A DNA stretch of 64,000 nucleotides, taken from positions 1,873,001 through 1,937,000 of the forward strand of contig JAGGDC010000001.1 of the NCBI GenBank assembly GCA_020809425.1. Reading direction: 5' to 3'. A model generated the notes under the pieces. That model searched no databases. It worked only from the letters and a program-made list of their open reading frames with translations, and was not told the DNA's origin. This stretch comes from Candidatus Synoicihabitans palmerolidicus. GTDB lineage: Bacteria; Verrucomicrobiota; Verrucomicrobiia; Opitutales; Opitutaceae. The translations under genes and the position numbers were made by a program. Positions 1-9,897 of the stretch are shown here, piece by piece (the first letter of the stretch is position 1; each line of letters begins with the position of its first letter).

Positions 1-3000
1 TGGATTCTCTCCTTCGCCTCCAATCCGATTTTTGAAAAAGGTACGGCCAGTGCTCAAGCGTTCCTCGTCGCCTTCACGGGCACTGGGTTCAGTGCCCTGC
101 TCTTTTTCCTCATCTTCGGCCTCGAGTCACGATTTCGGAGTCCGTCGACCCCCGCCCGAGCGATCGATGTCGGTCCTCCCGCCAGCGTATCAATTCAGAA
201 CGCCATCCTGCAAAACGCTCGCACCGCCATCATCGTCACCGACCTTGAGGGCCTTATCACACTCTTCAACCCCGCCGCCGAAGACCTAGTCGGCTACAGT
301 GCGGCAGAAATGATCGGAAAACATACCCCGGAGGTTATTCACGATCAGCAGGAAATCGCTGAACAGGCTGCCACACTCTCTGAAGAACTGTGCGTGGTAA
401 TTCCCTCCGAATTCCGAGTCCTCGTTGCCAAGGCCGATCTCAATCTGCCCAACACGTACGAATGGTCATACATTCATAAAGACGAGACCTTCATACCCGT
501 CCTGCTTTCCGTAAGCACAATCCGCGACGCCGAAAACAGCATCACGGGCTATCTCTTTGTCGCGACCAACCAACCCGATCGCAAAGCCGCCGAAAAAAAA
601 TTGGCCGCAGGGTTGCATCAGGTGAATCGCATGAACGCCGCACTCAATGAACACGACATTGTAGCGATCACCGATGTTCGAGGAATCATCACCGATGTTA
701 ATCAAAAGTTCTGCGCAATCTCCGGCTATGCTCGCTCCGAACTGGTCGGAAAAAATCATCGCATCCTCAATTCGCACACCCACGATCGCGAATTCTTCAC
801 CTCCATGTGGAAGGTCATCTCCCAAGGGCGCACCTGGCACGGTGAGATCTGCAACCGCGCCAAGGATGGAACCCGCTATTGGGTCGACACCACCATCGTG
901 CCCTTTACCGGAACTGATGGAAAACCGGAACACTACATTGCCATTCGCACCGATATAACAGCCCAGAAGCGCAATGTGGCACTCCTTAACGACTCCCAGC
1001 GATTGGCCGCCGTGGGGGCTGGGAATACATCGTGCATACCAAGTCCTTGAACTGGACTTCGGAGAGTTTTCGCATATTCAACCTGCCCCCGGAGACCCAG
1101 ATAGAACTCCAAACTCAAATCGGACTGTGCACCCCCGCTTTCCGCCTCATGCTGCGACAGGCTTGCCATGAATCAATGTTGTCGGGCGCGCCGTTCGATC
1201 TGGAACTCCAGATTCAAACCGCGCCCGGCTCGGCCTCTCGGTGGATTCGCATTACCGGCCGCTCCGAAATGGCTGGCCATGGCGCCTACCGTCTTAGCGG
1301 TTCAGTGCAGAACATAGACCACATCAAGCGCGCCCAAATCAACCTCGCCGCCAACGAGGTACGATTCCGTACCCTGACCGAACTCCTTCCCGTCGGTATT
1401 TGATAATTCGATACAGACGGCAATTGCCGCTATACCAATTCCGCGTGGCAAAAAACCTCCGAACAGTCACACGAAGATAGTCTCGGTCAGGGCTATCTCG
1501 AGACCATCCACTCCGTCGACCGCGCAAACTTCCTGCACGCCTGGAAGAAAGCCGCGGCCGTCGGCAAACTGTTCGAACACGAATTCCGATTTCGCAACCC
1601 CAGCGGACGCGTCCGCTGAATACACACCGTCGGCACCGCCATCAACCGCGAGGGCCAAGCTGCCGGGTTCGTGGGAGCCAATCGCGATATCACGACCTCC
1701 GTCGCATGGTCGAACTGCTCCGCGAAACTCAAGTCCTCGCCGCTATCGGCGGATGGGAACTACTTCTTCCTGAAAATCGATTGGAATGGACCGATGAGAC
1801 CTACCGTATTCACGGTGTCGAAATTGGAGAACCCTTGGATACCGAACGGGCCTTCGAATTCTACCACCCCGAAGATCAACGGAAAATCAGACGCGTAGTC
1901 GATGAGGCAATAACCACCGGTAAACCGTGGAACCTTGACCTGCGCATCATGACAACGGCCGGCAAGGAATGCAGGGTCCGTTCCACCGGCAAAGCGGAGC
2001 TGGAGAATGGTCAAGCCACACGCTTGGCCGGCACTTTCCAAGATATTGATGCAGCCAAACGCGCACAACTGGCCCTCGAAGCCAGCGAACAACGGTTCCG
2101 CACCTTGGCCGAGGTATTGCCCGTCGGCATTTTTGAGGCCGACGTCTCCCGCCGTAGTATCTTTAACAATACCCGTTGGCTGGAAATAGCCGGGATCACT
2201 TACGAGGAAGCTCTCTACGATGGCTGGTCGTCCGGAATCCATCCCGCAGATCGTGATCGCATCTTCGCCGAATGACCCGCTGCGCCGAAGCACACATCGA
2301 CTACGAGGCTGAGTTTCGATTTCAACGCCCCGACGGCGGCACCCGTTGGGTCCACTCAGTTGCCACCCCGCTTCATCATGACAATCAAATCGTCGGATGG
2401 GTCGGCGCCAACGAAGACGTGACCGATCGGCGGATCGCCCACGAAGCGCTCTCCGCCAGCGAACAGCGATTTCGCACCCTCGCCGCCACGCTTCCCGTCG
2501 GTGTCTACGAAACCGACGCCCGCGGAATTATTACCTATGTCAACTATACCTGGATGCGTATCGCTGGCTGCAAGGATCTCCCTGCTCACGGGAACGAGTG
2601 GATCGAACACGTGCACCCCGAGAATCGAGAAAGTCTCCTCCGGGCATGGAGCCACGCCATCAACGACCAAGCCGACTTCTCCTTGGAATTTCGTTTCCAA
2701 CATCCGGACGGCACCATTCGCTGGGTGCACTCCTCCGCCACCCTGATCGAGCGCGAACATCGCGCCTCAGGCTACGTGGGAGTCAACGAAGACATCACCG
2801 CTCAACGCGACTCTATCCAACGCATGGCCGCCTCGTTGTCAGAGAAAGAAGTGCTGCTTCGAGAGGTCCACCACCGCGTGAAAAACAACCTTCAACTCGT
2901 CACCAGCCTGCTCAACCTCCAAGCAGGCTACATCAAGGACGCCTCGGTGCTTGAAGGATTCCGCGAAAGCCAACGACGCGTGCGCGCCATGGCCCTCGTG

Positions 3001-3467
3001 CATGAGATGCTCTACGCTCATACTTCTCTCGCGCGCATCCAAATCGATGTCTACTTCAAGCCACTCGCCCAAACCATCATTCGCAGTTTCCCCAACGCCA
3101 GTTCGGGGATTACGCTGGAGGGAAATATCGCCCCCCTTGCCCTCTTGCCCGATGTCACCATTCCGCTCGGCCTCATTGTCAACGAACTCCTGACCAATGC
3201 CTGCAAACACGGTCTGGCGACCCAGTCCGAGCTCACTCTCACCCTCTCAGTGAGCAACTGGCGTCAGGAGGAATCACTCTCCTATTCTCCGACAACGGAC
3301 CGGGCATGCCTGCCGATTTCGATCCGACTCAAACCAAATCCCTGGGTTTCCGACTGGTCAACCTCCTGTGCAAACAACTCCGCGCCAATCTCCAGACCCC
3401 TTCCGCCGGAGGGACCGCCCGGTACGAGTTACATCTCCCGCCCGATAAATCCGATTCTCTCTCATGA
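1..3467 (+). pseudogene. Multi-PAS sensor histidine kinase (HisKA_2 type), decayed; 5' end outside window
   Basis: Frame 1 is open from base 1 and encodes a hydrophobic helix (GFSALLFFLIFGLESRFR), then several PAS repeats. The recurring phrases EQRFRTLAEVLPVGIFE and WVHS...VGANEDIT mark at least five PAS/PAC units. A HisKA_2 phosphoacceptor box follows (REVHHRVKNNLQLVTSLL, His in the HH pair), then an HATPase_c with the N-box region and SDNGPGMP. The reading frame is lost near 1015, at 1403 (stop), near 1618 (a Trp of the repeated RVRWIHT phrase is now TGA), near 1700, at 2275 and near 3265. It was presumably a membrane sensor that phosphorylated the overlapping regulator at 3464. Domain order is seen directly; loss of function is inferred from the number of lesions. 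The ORFs at 310, 1032, 1706 and 2272 are its fragments. Confidence 0.85.
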
Positions 3468-3654
3468 ACGCCTCCATTCGCATTCTTGTCGTCGAAGACG
3501 AAGCCATCCTCGCAGAAGATCTACGCGAAACCCTCGAGCGACAATCCTACCGCGTCCTGGATATCGCCGACAATGCCGACGATGCTTGTGCACTCGTCCG
3601 CGCCCTGCAGCCCGATCTTGTCATGATGGACAATCGGGTAGGCGGAGGGATCCA
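3464..3654 (+). pseudogene. Response regulator receiver domain, cut by IS630
   Basis: ATG at 3464 overlaps the kinase stop (ATGA), so the gene was translationally coupled to the kinase. The product begins IRILVVEDEAILAEDL, a canonical REC beta1 with the acidic pair, and reaches the phosphorylation region DLVMMDNRV after about 55 residues. There the IS630 end begins and the frame runs into the insertion. The rest of the receiver and any output domain are absent from the window. The cognate partner was almost certainly the HisKA_2 kinase upstream. Confidence 0.8.
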
Positions 3655-4842
3655 GTGTGCTGAGAGTTAATTAACTATACCGAATGAAGGGATGCGGCGG
3701 TGCGGGCGCGTTGGGTTTTCTCCAGGATGGCGGAGCCTTCGGCCTTCCAAGTGTAGCGGGTGGGTTCGAGGTCGCGTGCGGCCATGTAGGTTTCGATGGC
3801 GTTGGTGAGGTCTCGAACGCTGGTGAAGCTGCCATCGCGGATACAATCGACGGTGAGGTCGCGAAAGAAGCGCTCCACTAGATTCAACCAGGAAGAGGAT
3901 GTTGCAGTGCAGTGCAGTGCGATGCGCTCGACGCCATGGGCTTTAGCATGGCGCTGATTGCGCCACTTTATCCAGCTCTTCACTTTGGCGTGCTTGTGGG
4001 TGGCGTAGTTGTCGATGATCAGATGCAGGACCAAGCCGTCGGGTGCCTGCGCATCGATGTGCTTGAGGAAACCGAGCCATTCGCGGTGGGTATGCCGAGA
4101 GGCGGTGCGTCGCATGATTTTGCCGTCCAGATAGCCGAGGGCGGCGAATAGCGTGACCGTGCCGTGGCGGGTGTAATCGTGGGTGGCGGTTTTGATGTGC
4201 CCGATACCCAATGGCAGGCCCGGCTGGGTGCGCTCAAGCGCCTGGCACTGGCTTTTCTCGTCGCAACACAGCACCAAGGCCCGATCGGGCGGATTCAGAT
4301 ACAAGCCGATGACATCCCAAAACTTGGCCTCGAAGTTCCGGTCACGCGACAACTTGAACGTGCGTCGCAAATGGGGCTTCAGGTCGTTGGCCCGCCACAG
4401 ACGCTGCACGGTGTGGGCCGACACCCCCTTGGCCTTGGCCATCGCCCGTGAGGACCAGCGGGTGCGCCCGGCCGGGGGTTGCGTGACCTCAGTGACGATC
4501 TGCGCGCGAATCGCCACATCCACACTCGGCTTCCGGCCCGAACGTCTCGCTTCGGCCAATCCAGCCAACCCTGCCTCCCGAAATCGCTTTTCCCACTTCG
4601 CCACCACCGGACGATTCACTCCGATCTGAGCAGCCACCGTCTCCTGGCTTTTCCCTTCGGCCCGCAACAACACGATGCGCGCCCGCCTGACCTCCCGTTG
4701 CGGCGTGGTCGGGCGTTTGATCATCTGTTCAAGTTCTTGATGCTGCGCGGCATCAATGATTAGCGGATTAACAGGGCGGGCCATGCACCCATCCTGCACT
4801 ACTATTTTTGTTTTGTATAGCTAATTAACTCCACTACACTAG
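3653..4842 (-). mobile_element. IS630-family insertion sequence, copy 1 (complete)
   Basis: The two ends are imperfect inverted repeats: left GTGTGCTGAGAGTTAATTAA, and the right end read inward is AGTGTAGTGGAGTTAATTAG. Both continue into CTATAC. They enclose a single full-length transposase. The element splits the receiver gene on its left and lies on the group II intron relic on its right. Sister copies lie at 7048 (half) and 39056 (broken). IS630 elements target TA; here the ends sit in CTAG-like contexts. Exact boundaries are uncertain by a few bases. Confidence 0.85.
3675..4799 (-). CDS. IS630 family transposase, intact copy
   Basis: The 374-residue protein has the family layout. An N-terminal helix-turn-helix region runs to about residue 150 (GKSQETVAAQIGVNRPVVAKWEKRF; the second HTH SAHTVQRLWRANDLKPH). 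The DDE catalytic core follows: D in VLCCDEKSQ, D in LHLIIDNYATHK and E in SWLNLVERFFRDL. All three acidic residues are present and the frame is unbroken, so this copy could be active and could act on the broken copies in trans. A run of overlapping TGCAC units sits just before the SSSW motif and is in frame here but not in the other two copies. Confidence 0.92.
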   Translation of the reverse strand: MQDGCMARPVNPLIIDAAQHQELEQMIKRPTTPQREVRRARIVLLRAEGKSQETVAAQIGVNRPVVAKWEKRFREAGLAGLAEARRSGRKPSVDVAIRAQIVTEVTQPPAGRTRWSSRAMAKAKGVSAHTVQRLWRANDLKPHLRRTFKLSRDRNFEAKFWDVIGLYLNPPDRALVLCCDEKSQCQALERTQPGLPLGIGHIKTATHDYTRHGTVTLFAALGYLDGKIMRRTASRHTHREWLGFLKHIDAQAPDGLVLHLIIDNYATHKHAKVKSWIKWRNQRHAKAHGVERIALHCTATSSSWLNLVERFFRDLTVDCIRDGSFTSVRDLTNAIETYMAARDLEPTRYTWKAEGSAILEKTQRARTAASLHSV

Positions 4843-5540
4843 CCTCCGCCCTCCCCACCACCCGGCATGCGGGTCCGCACCGGGCGGTTCCGAAACGCTA
4901 TCGGACCGTAGTTGGATAGAACCGAATCACCTACTTGGCAGCTGGGCCCTTCGGTTGAGTTTGAGAAACCCGTTTCGCACCGACTACCCGATACACCGGT
5001 CGGTGTCGGAGGGTGGATCGAGCAAACGGACTCGCGCTCATCATTTTGGTTCGGGCCTTCGTCACAGTTGAGACCTCCAGTTCATTCGTCGGACGGGTAA
5101 CCCGTCGGCGACTACTCCCGGCTCGTTTCCCGTGACTACTATGCCTTCTGCTGACTCCTCTGTTTCCTCCGTCGTCGTTACCGACGCGGCTGCTCCCCGT
5201 CATAGACGGGACGCGGGGCGCAGAGGCCTCCCCGGATAATGGCATCAACTTCACTCGCACGAGCGCACCGTCTACCCTACATCCTGTACCACAGGACTTC
5301 GTCATGTGGTGGTGACTCGTCCCGGATGCTAAGCCTATTACCATGTTTCTGTTCGTCGCCCCACGAGTTTGCCTGCGGCTTCTTTCAGACCCAGCCTCAC
5401 GGCTACGCCCTTGCCCTCGGCTAGGGCTTTTATTTATCTGACTTTCCTGTCGGTATTTCATTTATTTGGTTCCATGCACAGAGGACTTAAACCTCATCAG
5501 TTGATGCCCATTCCGAGCATACTCCAGTCGCCGCAGACAA
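4843..5540 (-). mobile_element. Group II intron relic (ORF-less), probable class IIC-attC type
   Basis: Read on the minus strand, this stretch has the look of a bacterial group II intron rather than a gene. The 5' part contains the exon-binding/structural phrase around GTAGGGTAGACGGTGCGCTC and GTGAAGTTGATGCC, followed by CCGGGGAGGCCTCTG. The 3' part ends with GGAACCGCCCGGTGCGGACC and GCATGCCGGGTGGTGGGG, a typical domain IV-V border. No reverse transcriptase ORF remains between them, so an internal deletion is inferred. The 176-aa minus ORF at 4931-5461 has protein-unlike composition and is treated as chance reading of structured RNA. The IS630 copy abuts the 3' end. Identification is by remembered motifs; a covariance search would settle it. 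Confidence 0.55.
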
Positions 5541-5578
5541 GGGCGGCAAACCGCCGCGTCTGAGCTCAACCGTTAGGC
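5530..5578 (+). other. attC-like recombination site (integron cassette), one half
   Basis: A GC-rich hairpin (GGGCGGCAAACCGCCGC) is followed by GTCTGAGCTCAACC and ends in GTTAGGC, which fits the GTTRRRY core of integron attC sites. A short ORF starts five bases after the core, as cassette genes do. On the bottom strand the sequence CCGCCCTTGT borders the intron relic; class IIC-attC introns insert after TTGT in attC sites. The other half of the attC is not visible, and no integron integrase is in the window. Confidence 0.4.
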
Positions 5579-5582
5579 ATCC

Positions 5583-5750
5583 ATGATTGCGGACATCCTT
5601 GCAGGCTTCCTCTTCTTCTCGATGGTTCCACTCATGATTGGCTACTTCGGCACGGGAGTTTGGATGATGTCTGAGACCAAGATCGATACGGAGTTATTCG
5701 GTGAGAGTGGGATGCTGAGGTGGACCCATGAAGTTGGACAGGAAGGATGA
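5583..5750 (+). pseudogene. Small membrane protein, cassette-like ORF, cut by IS3
   Basis: The ORF (about 44 native residues before the IS3 end at 5716) encodes MIADILAGFLFFSMVPLMIG followed by a second hydrophobic run (YFGTGVWMM), so one or two membrane helices. The last codons to 5750 come from the IS3 left end. It lies directly behind the attC-like core, which suggests a gene cassette. No family is recognised. Too short for the supplied track. Confidence 0.4.
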
Positions 5751-7047
5751 TTAAATCCCAAAGGAGTCCAATATGTCGAAGAAACGACGTGCCTTCAGTG
5801 CCGAGTTCACAGCGAAAGTAGGGCTCGAAGCCCTCAAGGGAATCGAGCCGATCCACGTAATCGCGCAGCGTCACGAGGTGCATCCGGTGCAAGTGAGTCA
5901 GTGGAAGAAGGAGGTGTCCGAGCGGTTGCCGGAGGTCTTCGCGAAGCCCTCGGCGCAGGTGCGCGACGAGATCGAGCGGAATCGCAAAGAGAAGGAACTG
6001 TATGCGCGGATCGGGCAGCTGCAGATGGAGCGCGAGTGGCTCAAAAAAAAGTTGGCGCATGTGGGGAGTAAGGAGCGCCGCAGCATGATCGAAACCGAGC
6101 ATCCGAAGCTGAGTGTGGCCCGGCAGTGCGAACTGTTGGAGCTGCCACGCTCAACCTACTACCACCACCCGAAGCCACCGAAGGAAGCGGACCTGGCGTT
6201 GATGAAACAGATCGACGAGAGCTACCTCGAGTCACCGTTCTTTGGTAGCCGCCAAATGACCCGTTGGTTGCAACGCGAAGGACACGTGGTGAACCGTAAA
6301 CGGGTGCGACGATTGATGCGATTAATGGGACTCACGGCGATCTATCAAAAACCGAGTCTGTCAAAGAAAGCGGCCTCTCATCAGATCTACCCGTATCTGC
6401 TGCGAACGCTGAAGGTTGAAAGGTCGAGTCAAGTGTGGGCAACAGATATCACCTACATCCCGGTGTGCGGTGGCTTCGTTTACCTGTGTGCGGTGATCGA
6501 CTGGCACTCGCGGATGGTGCTCGCATGGGAACTGTCCAACACGCTCGATGCGTCGTTTTGCGTGCGAGCGGTGCAGTGCGCGATGGCGATTTACGGCAAG
6601 CCGGAGATCTTCAACCCCGACCAAGGCTGCCAGTTTACCAGCGCCGAGTTCACCCAGCCATTGTTGGCCGCCGGCGTGCGACTGTCGATGGACGGCAAAG
6701 GACGGTGCTTGGACAATGTCTTGGTCGAACGCCTGTGGCGCAGCGTCAAATACGAGGAAGTCTATCTGAAACGCTATGAGACGATGGTCGAGGCCCATGC
6801 CAACTTGGAGACCTACTTGCTGTTCTACCACGACCGACGACCGCATTCCGCCCACGGCCGCCAAACACCATCCGAGGTCTACCACGCACAACTCGACCAA
6901 GCCGCCGCCTGACGGCGGCTATCCGAGCGGGGAGGAAGCCGAGCTTCCTCCCCTGCACCCCTCCATTATCTTTTATTCTTGGTCAGAAAAACCAGAAACC
7001 ATAACTATAAATCCGCCCGACCTGTCCAACCGACGGGGTCCACCTCA
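5716..7047 (+). mobile_element. IS3-family insertion sequence (complete)
   Basis: The ends are inverted repeats: TGAGGTGGACCC...GTTGGACAG on the left, and on the right the complement of CTGTCCAAC...GGGTCCACCTCA. Total length is 1332 bp, normal for the family. The left flank is the cassette-like ORF; the right flank is the interior of an IS630 transposase gene. The trinucleotides beside the two ends differ (TGC versus GTC), so no target duplication is visible. This fits rearrangement after insertion. Confidence 0.88.
5773..6912 (+). CDS. IS3 family transposase (OrfAB in one frame)
   Basis: The 379-residue product begins with an OrfA-type helix-turn-helix and leucine-zipper region (residues 1-95, KEKELYARIGQLQMEREWLK). 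It continues without a stop into the OrfB integrase core: HTH_21 near RQCELLELPRSTYY, and DDE residues in WATDITYIP, NPDQGCQF and LDNVLVERLW. Most IS3 elements need a -1 frameshift between OrfA and OrfB. Here the junction carries an A8 run (CTCAAAAAAAAG, near 6041) but the frame is already continuous. All catalytic acids are present, so it is probably active. Confidence 0.9.
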   Translation: MSKKRRAFSAEFTAKVGLEALKGIEPIHVIAQRHEVHPVQVSQWKKEVSERLPEVFAKPSAQVRDEIERNRKEKELYARIGQLQMEREWLKKKLAHVGSKERRSMIETEHPKLSVARQCELLELPRSTYYHHPKPPKEADLALMKQIDESYLESPFFGSRQMTRWLQREGHVVNRKRVRRLMRLMGLTAIYQKPSLSKKAASHQIYPYLLRTLKVERSSQVWATDITYIPVCGGFVYLCAVIDWHSRMVLAWELSNTLDASFCVRAVQCAMAIYGKPEIFNPDQGCQFTSAEFTQPLLAAGVRLSMDGKGRCLDNVLVERLWRSVKYEEVYLKRYETMVEAHANLETYLLFYHDRRPHSAHGRQTPSEVYHAQLDQAAA

Positions 7048-7754
7048 GTCGCGTGACCGGAACTTCGAGGCCAAGTTTTGGGATGTCATCGGCTTGTATC
7101 TGAATCCGTCCGATCGGGCCTTGGTGCTATGTTGCGACGAGAAAAGCCAGTGCCAGGCGCTTGAGCGCACCCAGCCGGGCCTGCCATTGGGTATCGGGCA
7201 CATCAAAATCGCCACCCACGATTACACCCGCCACGGCACGGTCACGCTATTCGCCGTCCTCGGCTATCTGGACGGCAAAATCATGCGACGCACCGCCTCT
7301 CGGCATACCCACCGCGAATGGCTCGGTTTCCTCCAGCACATCGATGCGCAGGCACCCGACGGCTTGGTCCTGCATCTGATCATCGACAACTACGCCACCC
7401 ACAAGCACGCCAAAGTGAAGAGCTGGATAAAGTGGCGCAATCAGCGCCATGCCAAAGCCCATGGCCTCGAGCGCATCGCACTGCACTGCACCACTGCACT
7501 CCAACATCCTCTTCCTGGTTGAATCTAGTGGAGCGCTTCTTCCGCGACCTCACCGTCGATTGTATCCGCGATGGCAGCTTCACCAGCGTTCGAGACCTCA
7601 CCAACGCCATCGAAACCTACATGGCCGCACGCGACCTCGAACCCACCCGCTACACTTGGAAGGCCGAAGGCTCCGCCATCCTGGAGACAATCCAACGCGC
7701 CCGCACCGCCGCATCCCTTCATTCAGTATAGTGCATTAACTCTCAACACACTAG
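7048..7754 (+). mobile_element. IS630 copy 2, 3' half only
   Basis: Sequence nearly identical to the catalytic half of copy 1, in opposite orientation, begins exactly at the IS3 right end and continues to the IS630 terminus (CATTAACTCTCAACACACTAG). The 5' half of this copy is nowhere adjacent to the left IS3 end, so insertion of IS3 was followed by deletion or recombination. Confidence 0.85.
7050..7731 (+). pseudogene. IS630 transposase, truncated and frameshifted
   Basis: Contains RDRNFEAKFWDVIGLYLNP through the first two catalytic aspartates (CCDEKSQ, IIDNYATHK), then loses frame near 7490 in the TGCAC-repeat tract. The last catalytic Glu region (SSSWLNLVERFF) continues in another frame to the stop at 7731. 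The N-terminal DNA-binding half is missing. Inactive. Confidence 0.88.
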
Positions 7755-8198
7755 CGGTGCCCCGCTTTCGGAACCACCACCGGGCCGACTCACTCCCCCC
7801 ACTTTCTTGGATCCAAGGCCGGCTGGCAACCAACTGCCCGCAATCTGGACTTCGTATCGTCCCTGCAAAAAAATGCCCGAGTCACTGCCCTTCGCGAGCA
7901 GGAATTCCAACTCCAGTTCCAAGTCCCCGTGCTCAATTCGTGTAGCAAGATCGCTGACCTCACGCGCCGAAGAGGGCATCGCCACTACACCATGGCCCGG
8001 CAACACCTGCATCGCTGACTGAGTCCGTAGTCGTCCGCCTACATCGCCTCCCAGCACCCAGCCACTATCCGTGGGCGCGAACTCGCTCAGATCCTTCAGC
8101 TAGAGGAGGTCGAGCGGCACCAATCGCTCTTGAGTACTTAGGGGGGAAACCACGGCGCACGCGACCAGCAGCTTCAAAACAGGGGACAATCGGGTCAT
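7755..8198 (-). pseudogene. DUF1080 (3-keto-disaccharide hydrolase-like) secreted protein, truncated
   Basis: ATG at 8198 gives a signal peptide (MTRLSPVLKLLVACAVVSPL). An in-frame TAG follows at codon 33, then LKDLSEFAPTDSGWVLGG. The DUF1080 signature EFLLAKGSDSGIFLQGRYEV is clear; this concanavalin-like domain is common in Verrucomicrobia and Planctomycetes. The reading frame ends at the IS630 terminus, losing the C-terminal half. Two independent lesions make this a pseudogene. The original product was probably a periplasmic carbohydrate-active protein. Confidence 0.75.
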
Positions 8199-8315
8199 AA
8201 GCAAAGCGGAAGCAACGGGACATCCCTTCCGACTCCACGTCAATTCCCGCGCGCACTGATTATTGACATCGTTCAGCAGCCCGCCGCCGCCTAAACGACC
8301 GGCGCCCGCCGTAGC

Positions 8316-8801
8316 CTAGCGCTGAACCTCCGGACCGCTCGGTGGCAACCAGCTTCCCTCGCCCAATGCAGTCTCCAAAGCATCCAAGAGACTATCATAG
8401 CGACCATGTTCAGCATGGCTTTGACTGACCGCCCCCACGCGGAAGTCTCCTTCCTTCGCTTCTCTAACCAGGATCTGGACACTCGTTTCTGTTTTCCCAA
8501 CTTCGCGTAATCAAACCGTAATCTGAAATTGCCGCGCTGAGCCGAATTTTTCTGTTTCCAACAAATGACCGTAGGCCTCGATGACTCCTTGCGCCGGGGA
8601 GGACCATGAAAGGGTGTAATCCATCTGTTCCAAGACGGTGGTCATCTTCTCGAAAACCTCCGGCTTCGCCCGTGCAAAGAACCGGGTCTGCGGTTGCACC
8701 CCGTCGAGGCGCGTCCCCACCGCATCCTCAATGGTGGAACATCCCGTGAACAAGAGTGAGCCCAGTAGCCCCCCGCAGAAAAATCTAATTAGCGATGACA
8801 T
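8316..8801 (-). pseudogene. Lipoprotein, interrupted by one nonsense codon
   Basis: The ATG at 8801 lies 13 bases after the aguA stop. The product has a lipoprotein signal with lipobox LFTGC (GGLLGSLLFTGCST), then about 85 residues to an in-frame TGA at 8511-8513. The frame stays open after it (LREVGKTETSVQILVREAKE) to TAG at 8316, giving a natural length near 161 residues. A single CGA-to-TGA change (Arg in an ITVRLRE-like stretch) would explain the stop. Family unknown; it probably sat in the outer membrane. It is the last gene of the hisG-aguB-aguA transcription unit. Confidence 0.6.
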
Positions 8802-8814
8802 GGTGATCCCCAAC

Positions 8815-9894
8815 CTAAGCGGGTTGTTGCTGAGAAAGGCAATGCAACGTCCCCAAACCCCAAATAAGTGCGCTGCAATCGATTGGCACTACGTCGCGCC
8901 CGGGAAACCAACTCCCGATGATCGAACAAGCTTCCGCATCCCGCCGTGGTTGTTGAAAGGTCGGGACCAGCACTGCCCCGTTCACGATAAGAAAATTGGC
9001 ATAACTCGCCGGCACTTGCACCCCTTTAATTATCACCGGTTTGGGTATGGGGAGCTCAACGACTTCGATCGGTTTCCCCTGCATGGTCCGAAAATCCAGC
9101 ATGCGCTCCCGGTTGGCTGCAAACAGTTTGTGGTTTGGACTACGTCGATTTTTCTCCACGCAGGTAATCAGTCCGTCCGGCTTGAAAAACCGGGCGATGT
9201 CATCGATGTGGCCGTCGGTATCGTCGCCGACGATGCCTTTCCCCAACCAAAGGATACGCCGCACACCGAGGTAATCCTTGAGCGCCTGTTCGATCTCTTT
9301 TCGTGTCAGATCCGGATTGCGGTTCGGGTGCAGCAGGCACTGCTCCGTCGTCAACAAAAGCCCTCTCCCATTTACATCGATCGACCCGCCTTCCAATACC
9401 ATCGATTTCTCAAATCGTGGCATGCCCAAGGCTAGCGCGACCGATGGCGGGATTTCGTTATCCAAATCAAACGGTGGATACTTCCCGCCCCACGCATTGT
9501 GCATCCAATCGGTCAAAGCCACTTCTCCGCTCTTACGATGTTTCACAAATATCGGGCCGTGATCCCTACACCACGCGTCGTTGGTCGGATGATCATAAAA
9601 CTCGACGCGTTCCATCACCGCTCCGGCCTTGGTGCACAATCGTTTCGCCCGCTCCTGCAACGGTGCTCCACAATTGATACGCACCATCTCATAACGGCTG
9701 ATCGCCGCCACGTAGCCCGCAAAGGTGGCCGGTATAGTCCGAAACAAACCCGGCCAGGAAGCCTTCTTATGCGGCCACGACAGCCACACCGCCTCCTGCG
9801 GTTCCCACTCCGCCGGCATGCGAAATCCGAGCTTGGTGGGCGTCAGGACCTCCGTATCCATATCCTGACGACGTGAAGTCGCGGTGGCAGCCAT
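8815..9894 (-). CDS. aguA: Agmatine deiminase
   Basis: The 359-residue protein hydrolyses agmatine to N-carbamoylputrescine and ammonia in the cytoplasm, the second step of the arginine-decarboxylase route to putrescine. The guanidino-group-modifying fold is evident from PAEWEPQEAVWLSWPH near the N-terminus, WCRDHGPIF, the catalytic His/Asp region DTDGHIDDIARFF, and the nucleophile Cys in GLGTLHCLSQQQP at the C-terminus. Length matches the family. Start ATG at 9894 is only 3 bp behind aguB, so the two enzymes of consecutive steps are cotranscribed. Frame is intact. Confidence 0.95.
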   Translation of the reverse strand: MAATATSRRQDMDTEVLTPTKLGFRMPAEWEPQEAVWLSWPHKKASWPGLFRTIPATFAGYVAAISRYEMVRINCGAPLQERAKRLCTKAGAVMERVEFYDHPTNDAWCRDHGPIFVKHRKSGEVALTDWMHNAWGGKYPPFDLDNEIPPSVALALGMPRFEKSMVLEGGSIDVNGRGLLLTTEQCLLHPNRNPDLTRKEIEQALKDYLGVRRILWLGKGIVGDDTDGHIDDIARFFKPDGLITCVEKNRRSPNHKLFAANRERMLDFRTMQGKPIEVVELPIPKPVIIKGVQVPASYANFLIVNGAVLVPTFQQPRRDAEACSIIGSWFPGRDVVPIDCSALIWGLGTLHCLSQQQPA

Positions 9895-9897
9895 GGT

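Noticed and set aside
4931-5461. 176-aa minus-strand ORF between IS630 and the attC-like site
   Set aside because: Composition is Arg/Ser-rich without any domain look, and the nucleotide sequence reads as structured group II intron RNA; treated as a chance frame.
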